Made by a program: the position numbers and the translations under genes
Shown here: positions 1 through 9,498 of the stretch, in pieces
Layout: each line of letters opens with the position of its first letter
Numbering within the stretch: position 1 is the first letter of the stretch
Assembly (NCBI GenBank): GCA_963704405.1
Contig: OY969903.1
Coordinates: 682,001-746,000, forward strand
DNA: 64,000 nt
DNA from: MFD01213-c1 sp963704405
GTDB lineage: Bacteria; Planctomycetota; Phycisphaerae; Tepidisphaerales; Tepidisphaeraceae
Reading direction: 5' to 3'
Notes under the pieces: model-generated
Databases searched by the model: none
What the model saw: only the letters and a program-made list of their open reading frames with translations
What the model was told of the DNA's origin: nothing

Positions 1-55
1 GAAATGAGCGGCTATCTCATTTGTTTTCCTCCCTGCTCCTGATAGTTCTAATTGC

Positions 56-514
56 ATGAAGCCTATTAGAATAACACGTCGTTTATCAATATACCTTGCG
101 TTAGGCATCGCAGGGCTTTCGTTCTGGTCATGGATCGCGCTGCGACGAGAGCAAGCGTACAATAGATTTATGGAAGAAACATATGCATTTAGAGAGCTTG
201 CAGGCTTGGAGCAGGATCTCATTGAGGAACAAGGCCGCGCCAACCCATCAGCGCCCCAATACGTGCGGTCCTTCGCAGACTTTTTTGAATATGTTAAAAA
301 ACGCCGACCCAACGCCGTATCATCGGTGTCGGCGGAAAATCCATTTCCCGGCATTTTGCCGGGAGCTCACTACACCCACATGGAGGGATATGTGACCAAC
401 GGTTCGCAGATTATCCTTTCAAGCAATACGGTTCACCACGAACCCAATTTAAATGTGCGCCTTCAATTAGATTCTAGTGGGAATGGGATGGGTAAGGCCG
501 AGAAAAACAAATAG
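56..514 (+). CDS. Hypothetical protein with N-terminal membrane anchor
   Basis: I do not recognise this 152-residue protein. Residues 12-29 form one hydrophobic segment after a basic start (KPIRITRR), so it is probably a single-pass membrane protein or has an uncleaved signal, with most of the chain outside the cytoplasm. The rest is hydrophilic, with no cysteines and no motif I can name. The ATG has no clear Shine-Dalgarno sequence. A strong hairpin terminator lies about 190 bases downstream on the same strand, and the next gene runs the other way, so it appears to be transcribed alone or as the end of an operon that starts before the window. Confidence 0.6.
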   Translation: MKPIRITRRLSIYLALGIAGLSFWSWIALRREQAYNRFMEETYAFRELAGLEQDLIEEQGRANPSAPQYVRSFADFFEYVKKRRPNAVSSVSAENPFPGILPGAHYTHMEGYVTNGSQIILSSNTVHHEPNLNVRLQLDSSGNGMGKAEKNK

Positions 515-705
515 GGACGGCCATTAATGCTGAGGGAAATGTTATCTCATACGCTCAATCGAGCCAACGGCAAAGCGTCGATTAAGGGCGTGCCCGTTTA
601 GCTCTGTCCCCTTGCGCAACTTCATAGGCTCGCAACATCAGTTGTAACGCCGACTTGTTAGTTTGCTTGCGACAGCGTGTACCAGAGGCTTTCGGCCAGC
701 GGAGC

Positions 706-735
706 CGGACGTAACTGGCGTTACGTCCGTTTTTT
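706..735 (+). terminator. Rho-independent terminator
   Basis: A perfect 10-bp stem (CGGACGTAAC pairing with GTTACGTCCG) with a 4-base loop is followed by six T residues. It reads as a terminator only on the + strand, ending transcription of the 56-514 gene. The sequence between that gene and the hairpin (515-705) holds nothing else I can identify. Confidence 0.8.
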
Positions 736-781
736 AATGCTTTCAGGCTGGGAGAATGGTTTTCAGCGCATCGGCATTGGC

Positions 782-1456
782 CTACTTTGTGCCAAGGCGA
801 GCCTGTAGTTCCTCAAGCAGTTGGGCGTCTTCTTTGAAAACACGGTCGTAGGGAACCCAGGTGCCCGAGGAGGTCGATTGCTGGGAGAGGATTTCCATTT
901 TGTACACGAGGGGATTGCGTGAAGAGACGGCCCCGAGGAATTGAGTGCGGATGGTGTATTCGCCGTAGACAGGGTGCTTGAAGGTGCGGGCGATGGCGAC
1001 GCTGCGGATGTAGCCGGAGGAGTTGTCCATCTGCTCGATGCTGGAATATCGGCCCGTGACGGAATCGACGATTTTCTGCCAGGCATCACTCTGGTCCATC
1101 TTCCCGGCGACTTCGACTTTCAGCCATCGGTTGGTGGCTTCAGTGGTGGTGGTTTGCTCGAATGCCTCGTCGCGGGGCAGCGCCAGGTTCAGGATGCCGT
1201 TGGTTACACCGACACCGTCGGGCCTAAGGGTGATGTTGGAATCAAAGTAACCGGTCTTGCTGGCTTTTACTTCATAGACGGGTTGTTTGGCGAAGTCGAA
1301 GGTGTAGTTCAGGGGAGCGGTGCCGGCACCCACGCCATTGACAGCGATGAATGCGCCCGATGGATCGGTGATGACAGCCGTTGGGGCCGTTGCGCAACCG
1401 GCGGCGATCAAGGCAATCCAGAGCGCGCACACCGTAATCGATATCCGTCGGGTCAT
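782..1456 (-). CDS. PEGA-like lipoprotein
   Basis: This is a predicted 224-residue lipoprotein of the cell envelope. The N-terminus has two arginines, a hydrophobic stretch and a lipobox ending at Cys21 (IAAGC), so it should be lipidated. Residues 24-75 (DPSGAFIAVNG, AGTAP, YEVKASKTGYF) resemble a PEGA domain, a small surface beta fold. The remaining part is not recognised. I chose the ATG at 1456 because GGAG precedes it at good spacing and the signal peptide begins there; the longer frame upstream has no signal. The role is unknown. Confidence 0.75.
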   Translation of the reverse strand: MTRRISITVCALWIALIAAGCATAPTAVITDPSGAFIAVNGVGAGTAPLNYTFDFAKQPVYEVKASKTGYFDSNITLRPDGVGVTNGILNLALPRDEAFEQTTTTEATNRWLKVEVAGKMDQSDAWQKIVDSVTGRYSSIEQMDNSSGYIRSVAIARTFKHPVYGEYTIRTQFLGAVSSRNPLVYKMEILSQQSTSSGTWVPYDRVFKEDAQLLEELQARLGTK

Positions 1457-1581
1457 CGTTTCTCCGTGATAGAAATGGGCCACCCAGCGGCAGCAAGCTT
1501 TCGTATTATTTAAGCCGGGGCGCAAAAGAGCGCGACACTGCTGTTTGTGTCGGCATTTGGATGGGCTTCACTTGAGGTTAA

Positions 1582-1797
1582 GAGCCTCTAACCCAACCTC
1601 GCGGTCGCTGCTTGACTTCGACGAGTTCCCTTCGGGTCTGAGCCTCAGGGTCGAAGACAGTCGAGTCGCGGCATCGCGTCAGGCTCTTCGTTGTCGAAAC
1701 TCGCTCCTATTTCATTCAATACTGCTTCGTTTCGACGTCTCGATCCTTGACGCGATGCCGCGGCGCATCGACGCGCGGGAGGTTGGGTTAGAGGCTC
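1582..1797. repeat. Long inverted repeat, MITE-like
   Basis: Two perfectly complementary 19-base arms (1582-1600, GAGCCTCTAACCCAACCTC, and 1779-1797) enclose about 180 bases. Inside, a second complementary pair (CGCGGCATCGCGTCA near 1666-1682 and its complement near 1748-1762) and several GTCGAA/TTCGAC pairs extend the fold. No coding frame in it is convincing. It fills the gap between two genes and resembles a small non-autonomous element or a structured intergenic repeat. Related copies of the arm are seen near 3,090 and 13,440. Confidence 0.6.
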
Positions 1798-1809
1798 GAA
1801 GGGGGGACC

Positions 1810-1847
1810 AAAAAAACAAGCCGCCGGTCAAACAAATGACCGGCGGC
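1810..1847 (-). terminator. Rho-independent terminator (minus strand)
   Basis: An 11-bp perfect stem (GCCGCCGGTCA pairing with TGACCGGCGGC) with a 6-base loop is followed, read on the minus strand, by CTTG and a run of seven T. It lies just after the stop of the secreted-protein gene at 1872-2555. Confidence 0.8.
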
Positions 1848-1871
1848 ATGGGATCATGAAAAGCTCGAAAT

Positions 1872-2555
1872 TTAATTCGATGTGAAGAACGTCAGGACAA
1901 CGGGGCGGTTGAAGGGGAGGCCGGTGCCGTTGTATCCGTATTCTTCGGTACGGGCGGTCTGACCAAAACCGCTGACCATGAAGACGGCGAACTGGCCACC
2001 ACCGTTGACGGCCGCCTGCACCTTGGCGAGGGTTGCGGGGAAACGGGTGCCGTGGAAGGGGGTGATTTCAAAGTCATGCGTATGGCTGTCGGGGAACCAG
2101 GCGTAGGACAGGTTCTCTTCAGACATTTCGTAGTGATAGATCTGCCAGTTGTCGCGGGCATTGGGCATGCCTTTGAGGATATCATTGAGGGTGAAACGGC
2201 TGGACAGGCCGGTTTCTTTGAACTTGCCCTGGAATGCAGTCTGGCCGGCAGGATGAGCGGTCCAGGGGATGGTGAAGTTCCAGTCATTGCTGCCCGGAAC
2301 GTTGATCGAGGCGTCGGTGACATGCTTGCCTTTGACCGACGCGAGATTGAAGATGAAGTAGGAAATGGTGTCAGAGGGGATCTGGGTTGAATGGCCCATG
2401 AAGTAACGGCCGGTGGTGTGATGACCGCTGGCGTCCCAGGTGCCGGCCAGGGTGGCGGTGACCCTGCGGGCGACAACTGCCTGCGCGCTGTTCGCGCTGA
2501 AGCCGACAAAGGCCAGTGCGGCCAACCAGATACTGAGTTTCTTGACGATTTTCAT
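1872..2555 (-). CDS. Secreted hypothetical protein
   Basis: A 227-residue protein with a clear Sec signal peptide (KIVKKLSIW then a hydrophobic core, cleavage likely after NSAQA). The mature part is rich in aromatic residues and beta-type sequence (TATLAGTWDASGHH, SNDWNFTIPW, FHGTRFPATL) and has no catalytic motif that I recognise. It lacks a PEP-CTERM or other sorting tail. The ATG at 2555 was chosen because GGAG lies 10 bases upstream and it starts the signal peptide; the longer upstream frame adds an implausible head. It is a monocistron followed by a good terminator. The extracellular location is well supported; the function is unknown. Confidence 0.7.
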   Translation of the reverse strand: MKIVKKLSIWLAALAFVGFSANSAQAVVARRVTATLAGTWDASGHHTTGRYFMGHSTQIPSDTISYFIFNLASVKGKHVTDASINVPGSNDWNFTIPWTAHPAGQTAFQGKFKETGLSSRFTLNDILKGMPNARDNWQIYHYEMSEENLSYAWFPDSHTHDFEITPFHGTRFPATLAKVQAAVNGGGQFAVFMVSGFGQTARTEEYGYNGTGLPFNRPVVLTFFTSN

Positions 2556-3269
2556 TTGGGGATCTCCATGAAAGTGAACTAAGGAGTTGAAAGAAATGTG
2601 TAAAAATGAACGAGATGACTCAGCAAGGCAGCGTGATCGCGCATGTGCGTTCACACATAGGCAGAAAATATCCCTCCGAAATGAATGAGACTAAAGTTCG
2701 GCGGCTGACTCAGACGTGATATGGGCGGGACGCCGCTTCGCGACGATTCCACCCGAGCCAAATAATTCCGCTCAGACCTTCCTTCATCGACTGTAATAAA
2801 ACGGATTCATCCTTCGATATTTGGACATTAAATTTTATGTTATCTACTGCAGGGACGGAACTGGTTGATGTAATTGATCGCCGGGGAGCGAGAATTCGTG
2901 TAACGAATCTTGCATTGCGATACTATTAAATACAGCCTGAATATTGGTGCTGCTGCGCGATGGGGGGCCGGCGGCAAACTGTGACGCCGACAGGCGCTAG
3001 ATGCCGCAAGGGGCCATTCGAAAATAAAAAGGATCGGACGCCGCTCGAACCAACACTTGGGGAAAAATGGCCTGCAAGCCTGGTTCGAACCTCTAATCCA
3101 ACCTTAGAACGTCTTAATGAGACGGTGCAAAAATCAACTCTTGGACGATTTTGCAATTTTTGCAGCTTGGGACGTTTGCATCCATCGGGGGAAGATTGGG
3201 TATTGGTGATTTTGGAGCTTGGACAGGCGGCGGTTGCAATCCGAAGTCATCACGACGATTATCCCACGC
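2556..3269. other. 714-bp intergenic region
   Basis: No convincing gene here. It must hold the divergent promoters of the secreted protein to the left and the MFS carrier to the right. Near 3,089-3,106 it contains a relative (AACCTCTAATCCAACCTT) of the inverted-repeat arm found at 1582 and 1779. Confidence 0.5.
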
Positions 3270-4577
3270 ATGGGGAATACCCTTGAATACGCACCTGAAA
3301 AAGGCAGTGAAGTTCCGGGCGCTCGACCGGCGCTGATTTTGTTGTTGCTGATCAATTTGTTCAATTACATCGACCGGTATGTGCTGGCGGCAGTTGAGCC
3401 GAACATTGCGAAGGATTTTTTTGGTTCGCATGGGGATGCTCAGACGCTGGCCAAGATGGGTTCACTGGCGACGGCATTTTTGCTTTCGTACATGATTACG
3501 GCCCCGATTTTCGGGTGGCTGGCGGATCGAATTTCGCGGTGGTTGCTGGTTGGGGTGAGCGTGCTGCTGTGGAGCGTGGCGACGGGGGCTTCAGGATTGG
3601 CGGGGACGTTCGGGCTGCTGATGATTACGCGGCTGTTTGTGGGCGTGGGCGAGGCCGGATATGGGCCGGCGGCGCCGACGCTGATATCTGATCTGTATCC
3701 GGTCAAACGCCGCGGAGCGGTTCTTGCGTGGTTTTATATGGCGATTCCGGTGGGCAGCGCGCTGGGGTTTGCCATTGGCGGGATCGTGGGGGCGCGGATG
3801 GGTTGGCGGTGGGCTTTTTACATGGTCACCATTCCGGGGATTCTGCTGGGACTTTGGTGCTTCTTCATGAAGGAACCGCCGCGGGGCACCGCCGACGCCG
3901 CCGAGGGCGTTCAGCGCAAGCCGGGAATGGGCGATTATCTTGCGCTGGCGAAGATTCCTTCGTACACGATCAACACGGCGGCGATGGCGGCGATGACGTT
4001 TGCGATCGGGGGGATTTCATTCTGGATGCCGCGATATCTGACGGAGGTTCGGGGATTGTCGGATAATTCAAAGACCATTTTCGGGGGCATTACCGTGGTT
4101 GCCGGTCTTGCGGCTACTTTGCTGGGAGGGGTGGCCGGCGACAAGCTTCGGCCTCGTTTTCCGGGGTCGTATTTTCTTGTATCGGGGTGCGGAATCCTGG
4201 CGGCCTGCCCGTTCATTATCCTGATGCTGTATCTGCCGTTCCCCAGCGCCTGGGCGGCGATTTTCTTTGCGGTGTTTTTTCTGTTTTTTAATACGGGGCC
4301 TTCAAATACAGCGCTGGCGAATGTCACGCATCCGTCGGTTCGTGCTACGGCGTTTGCGTTGAATATTTTTATGATCCATGCGGTCGGCGATGCGCCGGCG
4401 CCACCGCTGCTGGGGGGGATTGCGGGGAAGTATGGGTGGAACACGACGTTTTTTGTGGTGGCGGCGGCAATGGCGCTGGCGGGGGTTTTCTGGCTGTGGG
4501 GGATGAAGTATCTGGCAGCGGATACGGCAGCGGCGCCCCGCCGGATGACGGCGCCGCGAGGATTGGAAGTTATTTAA
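3270..4577 (+). CDS. MFS transporter (spinster/ACS-like)
   Basis: A 435-residue major facilitator superfamily carrier of the inner membrane with about 12 hydrophobic helices. It begins with the family's helix 1 (NLFNYIDRYVLAAV), where Asp/Arg after helix 1 is typical of spinster-like and anion:cation symporters. The helix 2-3 loop has FGWLADRISR, the MFS signature G-x-L-a-D-R; helix 4-5 has TRLFVGVGEAGYGPAAPTL. The substrate cannot be told. The ATG at 3270 is preferred; a TTG at 3219 would add 17 residues with no homology. No clear ribosome-binding site is seen at either. The next gene on the strand starts 100 bases later, so co-transcription is possible. Confidence 0.85.
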   Translation: MGNTLEYAPEKGSEVPGARPALILLLLINLFNYIDRYVLAAVEPNIAKDFFGSHGDAQTLAKMGSLATAFLLSYMITAPIFGWLADRISRWLLVGVSVLLWSVATGASGLAGTFGLLMITRLFVGVGEAGYGPAAPTLISDLYPVKRRGAVLAWFYMAIPVGSALGFAIGGIVGARMGWRWAFYMVTIPGILLGLWCFFMKEPPRGTADAAEGVQRKPGMGDYLALAKIPSYTINTAAMAAMTFAIGGISFWMPRYLTEVRGLSDNSKTIFGGITVVAGLAATLLGGVAGDKLRPRFPGSYFLVSGCGILAACPFIILMLYLPFPSAWAAIFFAVFFLFFNTGPSNTALANVTHPSVRATAFALNIFMIHAVGDAPAPPLLGGIAGKYGWNTTFFVVAAAMALAGVFWLWGMKYLAADTAAAPRRMTAPRGLEVI

Positions 4578-4677
4578 GGATCGGAAGTTATTGAGAGCCG
4601 CGACATTAACATTCGCTTTGACGAGCATAAATTGCCCCTCCCCGTAACTTCACGTTCGCTGCTATATTGCCTTTGGC

Positions 4678-5463
4678 ATGCGGGACAGCATTTCATGGGA
4701 ACATCATTTCGAGCCGTACACAGCAACGCACGGGTGCGTGGTGCTAGCATTTGCGCTGCTGGTGGGCGCGATGGTGGCGCTGCGCCGCCGCGATGAGGTG
4801 GCGGCTGTGCCACCGGTGCGCCGGGCGATGGATCGGATGATTGGCTGGCTGGGTTTGGGCGCGGCGATTTTTGTGCAGGTGGCGGCACTGTGGCCGACGC
4901 GGTTTGATATCTGGACGTCGCTTCCGCTGCATGTCTGCGACATCATGATGTTTGTCGCGCCGGCTTCGCTGCTGCTGGGGTGGCGGCCGCTTCGGGCGAT
5001 CGCTTATTTCTGGGGGCTGGGGCTTTCTTCGCTGAGCTTTATCTTTCCGGATTTGCGGTTTGGGCCGGGGGATTTTCAGTTCTGGGTTTTCTGGGCGGGC
5101 CACGCGACCATTGTGGGGACGGCGCTGTACGACATCACCGGGCGGGGTTTTCGGCCGCGGCTGCGGGATTGTTTGATCGCCGTGACGTTTGGTGTTTTGT
5201 ATGCGGCGGTCATGTTCCCGGTGGATGTTATTTTCCACTTCAATTATGGGTACGTCGGTAAGACGTATAAGAACCAGCGGTCGCCGACGGACTTTCTGGG
5301 GCCCTGGCCGTGGCGTGTGCCCCTGATGGTGCTGCTTGCGACAGCGGCGATGTTCGCACTGCTGGTGCCGTGGGCGGTGGTGAGGAAGATGAGGGGCTCG
5401 GGTTCGGCGACACCACTTAATGGCACGCAGGAAATGCATGGCCTCTCTACCATACAACGGTAA
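4678..5463 (+). CDS. TIGR02206/YwaF family membrane protein
   Basis: A 261-residue integral membrane protein with about seven helices. It resembles the YwaF (TIGR02206) family: HHFEPYTATHG before helix 1, LPLHVCDIMMF in the middle, PDLRFGPGDFQFWVFWAGHATIV, and NYGYVGKTYKNQRSPTDFLGPWPW near the end. The biochemical function of the family is not established. The last 17 bases overlap the end of the convergent PIN-domain toxin gene. Confidence 0.8.
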   Translation: MRDSISWEHHFEPYTATHGCVVLAFALLVGAMVALRRRDEVAAVPPVRRAMDRMIGWLGLGAAIFVQVAALWPTRFDIWTSLPLHVCDIMMFVAPASLLLGWRPLRAIAYFWGLGLSSLSFIFPDLRFGPGDFQFWVFWAGHATIVGTALYDITGRGFRPRLRDCLIAVTFGVLYAAVMFPVDVIFHFNYGYVGKTYKNQRSPTDFLGPWPWRVPLMVLLATAAMFALLVPWAVVRKMRGSGSATPLNGTQEMHGLSTIQR

Positions 5464-5839
5464 CCAAGCCAGATGCGCCGATCTCTGGATCGCACGTTAG
5501 GCAGGACGCGCTATGACGCGTTGCGGTGACTACGATCATGCGATCATGCATTTCCGATATGGAGGCAGCAGTAGCGAACCCGACGACATCTGATGGTTCG
5601 AATGGAATTAATTGAAATTGGCCGCTACTCGCGAGAAGGTCAAATTCAGCAGCGAAGTTCAATGGGCTTCCAAGCTTCTCATTTAAATAATAAAGCTCAG
5701 CCAACACAATCGCGGGGATCAGGATCAGAGCGCGGCCAGAAGCCGCTTCATCAAAAACCGCTTTTGCCTTGACGCTGAGTCGAGAGGAGGCCGTTCGGTA
5801 CCACCATAATGCGTGCGTGTCGGCAACGTAGCGTTTCAC
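5447..5839 (-). CDS. PIN-domain toxin, VapC family
   Basis: A 130-residue PIN-domain ribonuclease, the probable toxin of a type II toxin-antitoxin pair. Acidic metal-binding positions are visible: Asp6 in YVADTHALWWY, Glu in VLAELYYL (about residue 48) and Asp in MHDRMIVVTA (about residue 98). Its ATG overlaps the TGA of the upstream antitoxin gene (ATGA at 5836-5839), so the two are translationally coupled. VapC enzymes cut tRNA or rRNA; the target here is not predictable. The 3' end overlaps the convergent membrane-protein gene. Confidence 0.85.
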   Translation of the reverse strand: MKRYVADTHALWWYRTASSRLSVKAKAVFDEAASGRALILIPAIVLAELYYLNEKLGSPLNFAAEFDLLASSGQFQLIPFEPSDVVGFATAASISEMHDRMIVVTATRHSASCLTCDPEIGASGLVTVVW

Positions 5840-6066
5840 GGCTCGTTTGCCTCATTCTGCCAGGAGGCACGAACTTGCCGCAGGATTGCATCAATGTCCA
5901 CATCGGCAGGGAGCTTGCTCTTCCAATCACCATATAAGTCACGAGGCGGACGTGACAGATGTGATCGTTGTAACAAGCGAGCGAGGTCTTCCATCAGGCG
6001 AAGTTGCTCTGACGGGCTTAGTTGCATCGCCAAGCGTTCAACCTGATCCAGAGCTGTGGCGGACAT
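5836..6066 (-). CDS. Antitoxin of the VapC-like pair
   Basis: A 76-residue protein directly upstream of and overlapping the PIN-domain gene. It begins MSATALDQVERLAMQLSPSEQL, a helical N-terminus seen in many small antitoxins, followed by a charged middle (RSHLSRPPRDLYGDW) and an acidic tail expected to wrap the toxin. The ATG at 6066 has GGAG upstream at good distance; a longer frame from 6111 is less likely. It should neutralise VapC and may repress the operon. The exact antitoxin family is not certain. Confidence 0.75.
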   Translation of the reverse strand: MSATALDQVERLAMQLSPSEQLRLMEDLARLLQRSHLSRPPRDLYGDWKSKLPADVDIDAILRQVRASWQNEANEP

Positions 6067-6114
6067 GTTTACTCCCTGAGGCATCTTACTTAAGTATTTG
6101 GATTGCCGCAAAAG

Positions 6115-6145
6115 AAAAGCCCGCCACTTAAAGTTGCGGGCTTTT
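6115..6145 (-). terminator. Terminator of ahcY (bidirectional hairpin)
   Basis: AAAAGCCCGC (6115-6124) pairs with GCGGGCTTTT (6136-6145). On the minus strand the stem ends in TTTTCTTTT, a good intrinsic terminator 24 bases after the ahcY stop codon. The T tract on the + strand would also allow some function in the other direction. Confidence 0.8.
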
Positions 6146-6168
6146 CAATGAATTGTGGGGCTTGTGAA

Positions 6169-7650
<1,482 letters not shown>

Positions 7651-7665
7651 TACAATCTCCTGTAG

Positions 7666-7716
7666 GGTCCGCATAGCGGACCGGGTATTTGAAAAGTCAT
7701 TGGTCCGCTGGCGGAC
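7666..7716 (-). promoter_or_regulatory. Twin-hairpin leader of ahcY
   Basis: The ahcY leader contains two hairpins with interchangeable arms: GTCCG and CGGAC around 7703-7716 (first in the transcript) and GGTCCGC, loop ATA/TAT, GCGGACC at 7666-7682, just upstream of the ribosome-binding site. Because each 5' arm can pair with either 3' arm, two exclusive folds are possible. This suggests a leader switch or an attenuator, but it does not match the SAH riboswitch pattern as I know it. Confidence 0.4.
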
Positions 7717-7729
7717 GATACAACAAAAC

Positions 7730-8029
7730 TCACTTTAATCGCCGATGCCAATAGCCTGGCCGCCGGCTGGTATGGGCAACAGCGATTATCTGCACAACGT
7801 CAAGCTGCTCGCGAAAGACCAGCATGTAGGGATATCGCCGCAGCAGGCCTCGACGCACGCCAGGCCATTGCTCAGGGAAGGAGGTCGGCCTTTCCGAAAT
7901 GGCCGCCATTGCTTCTCGCAAATCCGCAACGAATCCAGTGGCGGCGCGGTCGCTTTCCGTGGAGTACCGGCGAAATGCCTAGGCGGCCTCTCGCACGGCG
8001 CTGTCCTTCAGCTCAACCCGTTTGGCCAT
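7730..8029 (-). pseudogene. ParE/RelE-family toxin with in-frame stop
   Basis: From an ATG at 8029 the frame reads MAKRVELKDSAVREAA, then a TAG at 7979-7981, then continues open for 82 residues to 7730. The second part (AFRRYSTESD..., LLRRYPYMLVFREQLD, AVAHTSRRPGYWHRRL) is a good RelE/ParE fold ending in the usual histidine-arginine-tryptophan tail. One base change (CAG or GAG to TAG) would explain the stop, so the toxin is probably inactivated. A shorter restart at 7921 would lack the first strand and helix. The antitoxin upstream is intact and overlaps the start. Confidence 0.8.
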
Positions 8030-8267
8030 CGTCGTCCATGCCTTTTTCAATCATCCGCATCGCTTCATCAGCGGGAATCATCTTGCACCGGCCGGAATCG
8101 ATCTCGTCGATCCGCGATTTAATTTCCGCTTTCCAGGCAGCGACATATTCGGGATCAGAGCTTGGCTCCAGCAGAGAAAGCTGATCGAGCAAGTCTGCGC
8201 GGTCTTCATCATTCAATGCCAGCACTTGTCTGAAAATGTTTTCTGCTGCTTTGGTCATAAGGCTCAT
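8013..8267 (-). CDS. Addiction-module antitoxin (small helical)
   Basis: An 84-residue protein with a helical core (FRQVLALNDEDRADLLDQLSLLEPS...DPEYVAAWKAEIKSRIDEID) and acidic C-terminus, of the kind found before ParE/RelE-type toxins (the addiction-module component family with the pattern LSxxERAxLxxxLLxSL). Its ATG overlaps the stop of the upstream ArsR-methyltransferase gene (ATGA at 8264-8267), and its end overlaps the toxin start by 17 bases. It may therefore be expressed with the regulator. The toxin partner has a nonsense codon, so the antitoxin may have no toxin left to neutralise. Confidence 0.7.
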   Translation of the reverse strand: MSLMTKAAENIFRQVLALNDEDRADLLDQLSLLEPSSDPEYVAAWKAEIKSRIDEIDSGRCKMIPADEAMRMIEKGMDDDGQTG

Positions 8268-9229
8268 TTTACCTGGCTGACTTTAACTCCGCTCGCCAAA
8301 AACAACGCCGGACCCTTCACATTTGGTTCCGGCGGCAGCGGGCGTATTGTGACATGGCTTAATCCCGATTCACTCATCATTCGCTCGACCGATTTCGGTT
8401 CCAGCCCCATGCTCGTCTGACCCAGCTGGCGGCGGAATTCTTCGCGATCGTGGGGCAGCAAATCGACAACACACGCGCGGCCGGCGGGTTTGAGGATTCT
8501 GGCCAATTCATTCAATGCGCGCTCGGGCGAGGGGACATAAGTCAGCGCGAGCACCAGCAACGCCGCATCGCAACTGGCGCTTTCGATGGGTAATCCGGTT
8601 AGATCGCCTTTGCGGAGATCGACATTTTTAAATGCGGCTGTGCGGCGTTTTGCGGCTTTGAGCATTGCGGCCGAGTTATCTACACCAATGACGCGTTTGA
8701 CGTTGGGCGCAAGTTCCGCGGTGAGGTTGCCGCTGCCGCAGCCCAGGTCGGCGACCAGCATGTCTGCCGGAAAGAGCGCGAGCATCGCGGCGGTTGAGAA
8801 TCGCTCGCCGTAGAGTTCGCTGCGCAGGCGGTCCCACTCCGCCGCCGCGCCCGCGAAAAAGGTCTGGCTGTCGACTTCGCGTTCGTGCAGGCGCCGGTCG
8901 AGCCTAAGCTGGTCTTGCTTAACAAAAGGCGATTGATCGGTCTGCTCGCGGGCCAAAAGCCAAAATTTTCTTGCGCTTGGATCAAGTTCATCCAGGATGG
9001 TGCGATAGAGATGCGTCGTCCCCTGGCGGCGGCCGCGAACCCACTTCTGATCGCTCAGCACTTTTAAATGCCGGCTGACCGTGGACTGAGGCAACTGCAG
9101 AATATCGCACAGATCCACCACGCCAAGCTCATGGCGCTCCAGCAATCGAAGCAGGCGGAGGCGCGTCGCATCGGCAAGGGAGGACATCCACAAGAGCAGG
9201 CGGTCAGTTTGTGCCGTGGCGGCAACCAT
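8264..9229 (-). CDS. ArsR-family regulator fused to SAM methyltransferase (SahR-like)
   Basis: A 321-residue two-domain protein. Residues 10-85 are a winged helix of ArsR type (ADATRLRLLRLLERHELGVVDLC, then LPQSTVSRHLKVLSDQKWV as recognition helix). Residues 130-320 are a class I methyltransferase fold with motif I ADLGCGSGNLT and the acidic D at VIGVDNS. Known relatives with this fusion, such as SahR of proteobacteria, sense S-adenosylhomocysteine and repress SAM-cycle genes. Its position 1.6 kb upstream of ahcY on the same strand supports that role. The ArsR cysteine metal site is not evident. Whether the methyltransferase half is catalytic or only a ligand pocket is open. Confidence 0.85.
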   Translation of the reverse strand: MVAATAQTDRLLLWMSSLADATRLRLLRLLERHELGVVDLCDILQLPQSTVSRHLKVLSDQKWVRGRRQGTTHLYRTILDELDPSARKFWLLAREQTDQSPFVKQDQLRLDRRLHEREVDSQTFFAGAAAEWDRLRSELYGERFSTAAMLALFPADMLVADLGCGSGNLTAELAPNVKRVIGVDNSAAMLKAAKRRTAAFKNVDLRKGDLTGLPIESASCDAALLVLALTYVPSPERALNELARILKPAGRACVVDLLPHDREEFRRQLGQTSMGLEPKSVERMMSESGLSHVTIRPLPPEPNVKGPALFLASGVKVSQVK

Positions 9230-9250
9230 CCGTTAATCCGGATACATTGT

Positions 9251-9262
9251 TGATTGAAATCA
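9251..9262 (-). promoter_or_regulatory. Candidate operator of the ArsR-methyltransferase gene
   Basis: TGATT-GA-AATCA is a small perfect dyad 22 bases upstream of the start codon of the ArsR fusion gene. ArsR proteins often bind such dyads and control themselves. The assignment rests on position and symmetry only. Confidence 0.35.
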
Positions 9263-9498
9263 TCCAACAGTCAAGGGATTGCGGTGTTTCAGCCCCGTAT
9301 AAAACTGGGCGAAGCGTCCAGCCTGCAAGCCGCCGCTCATGCAGAACTTAAACTGGCACAAACGTTGCAATCCATTTCTTGTTTGGATGAAAATGCGTCT
9401 TGGTGTGCTCTTTCTCCGGTCGATAGCGTGAGGGGCACGCTTTGGGTGCTCACGAACAGGGACGTTCACGCGCGCGTATCAGCAGGGACGGTGCAACT

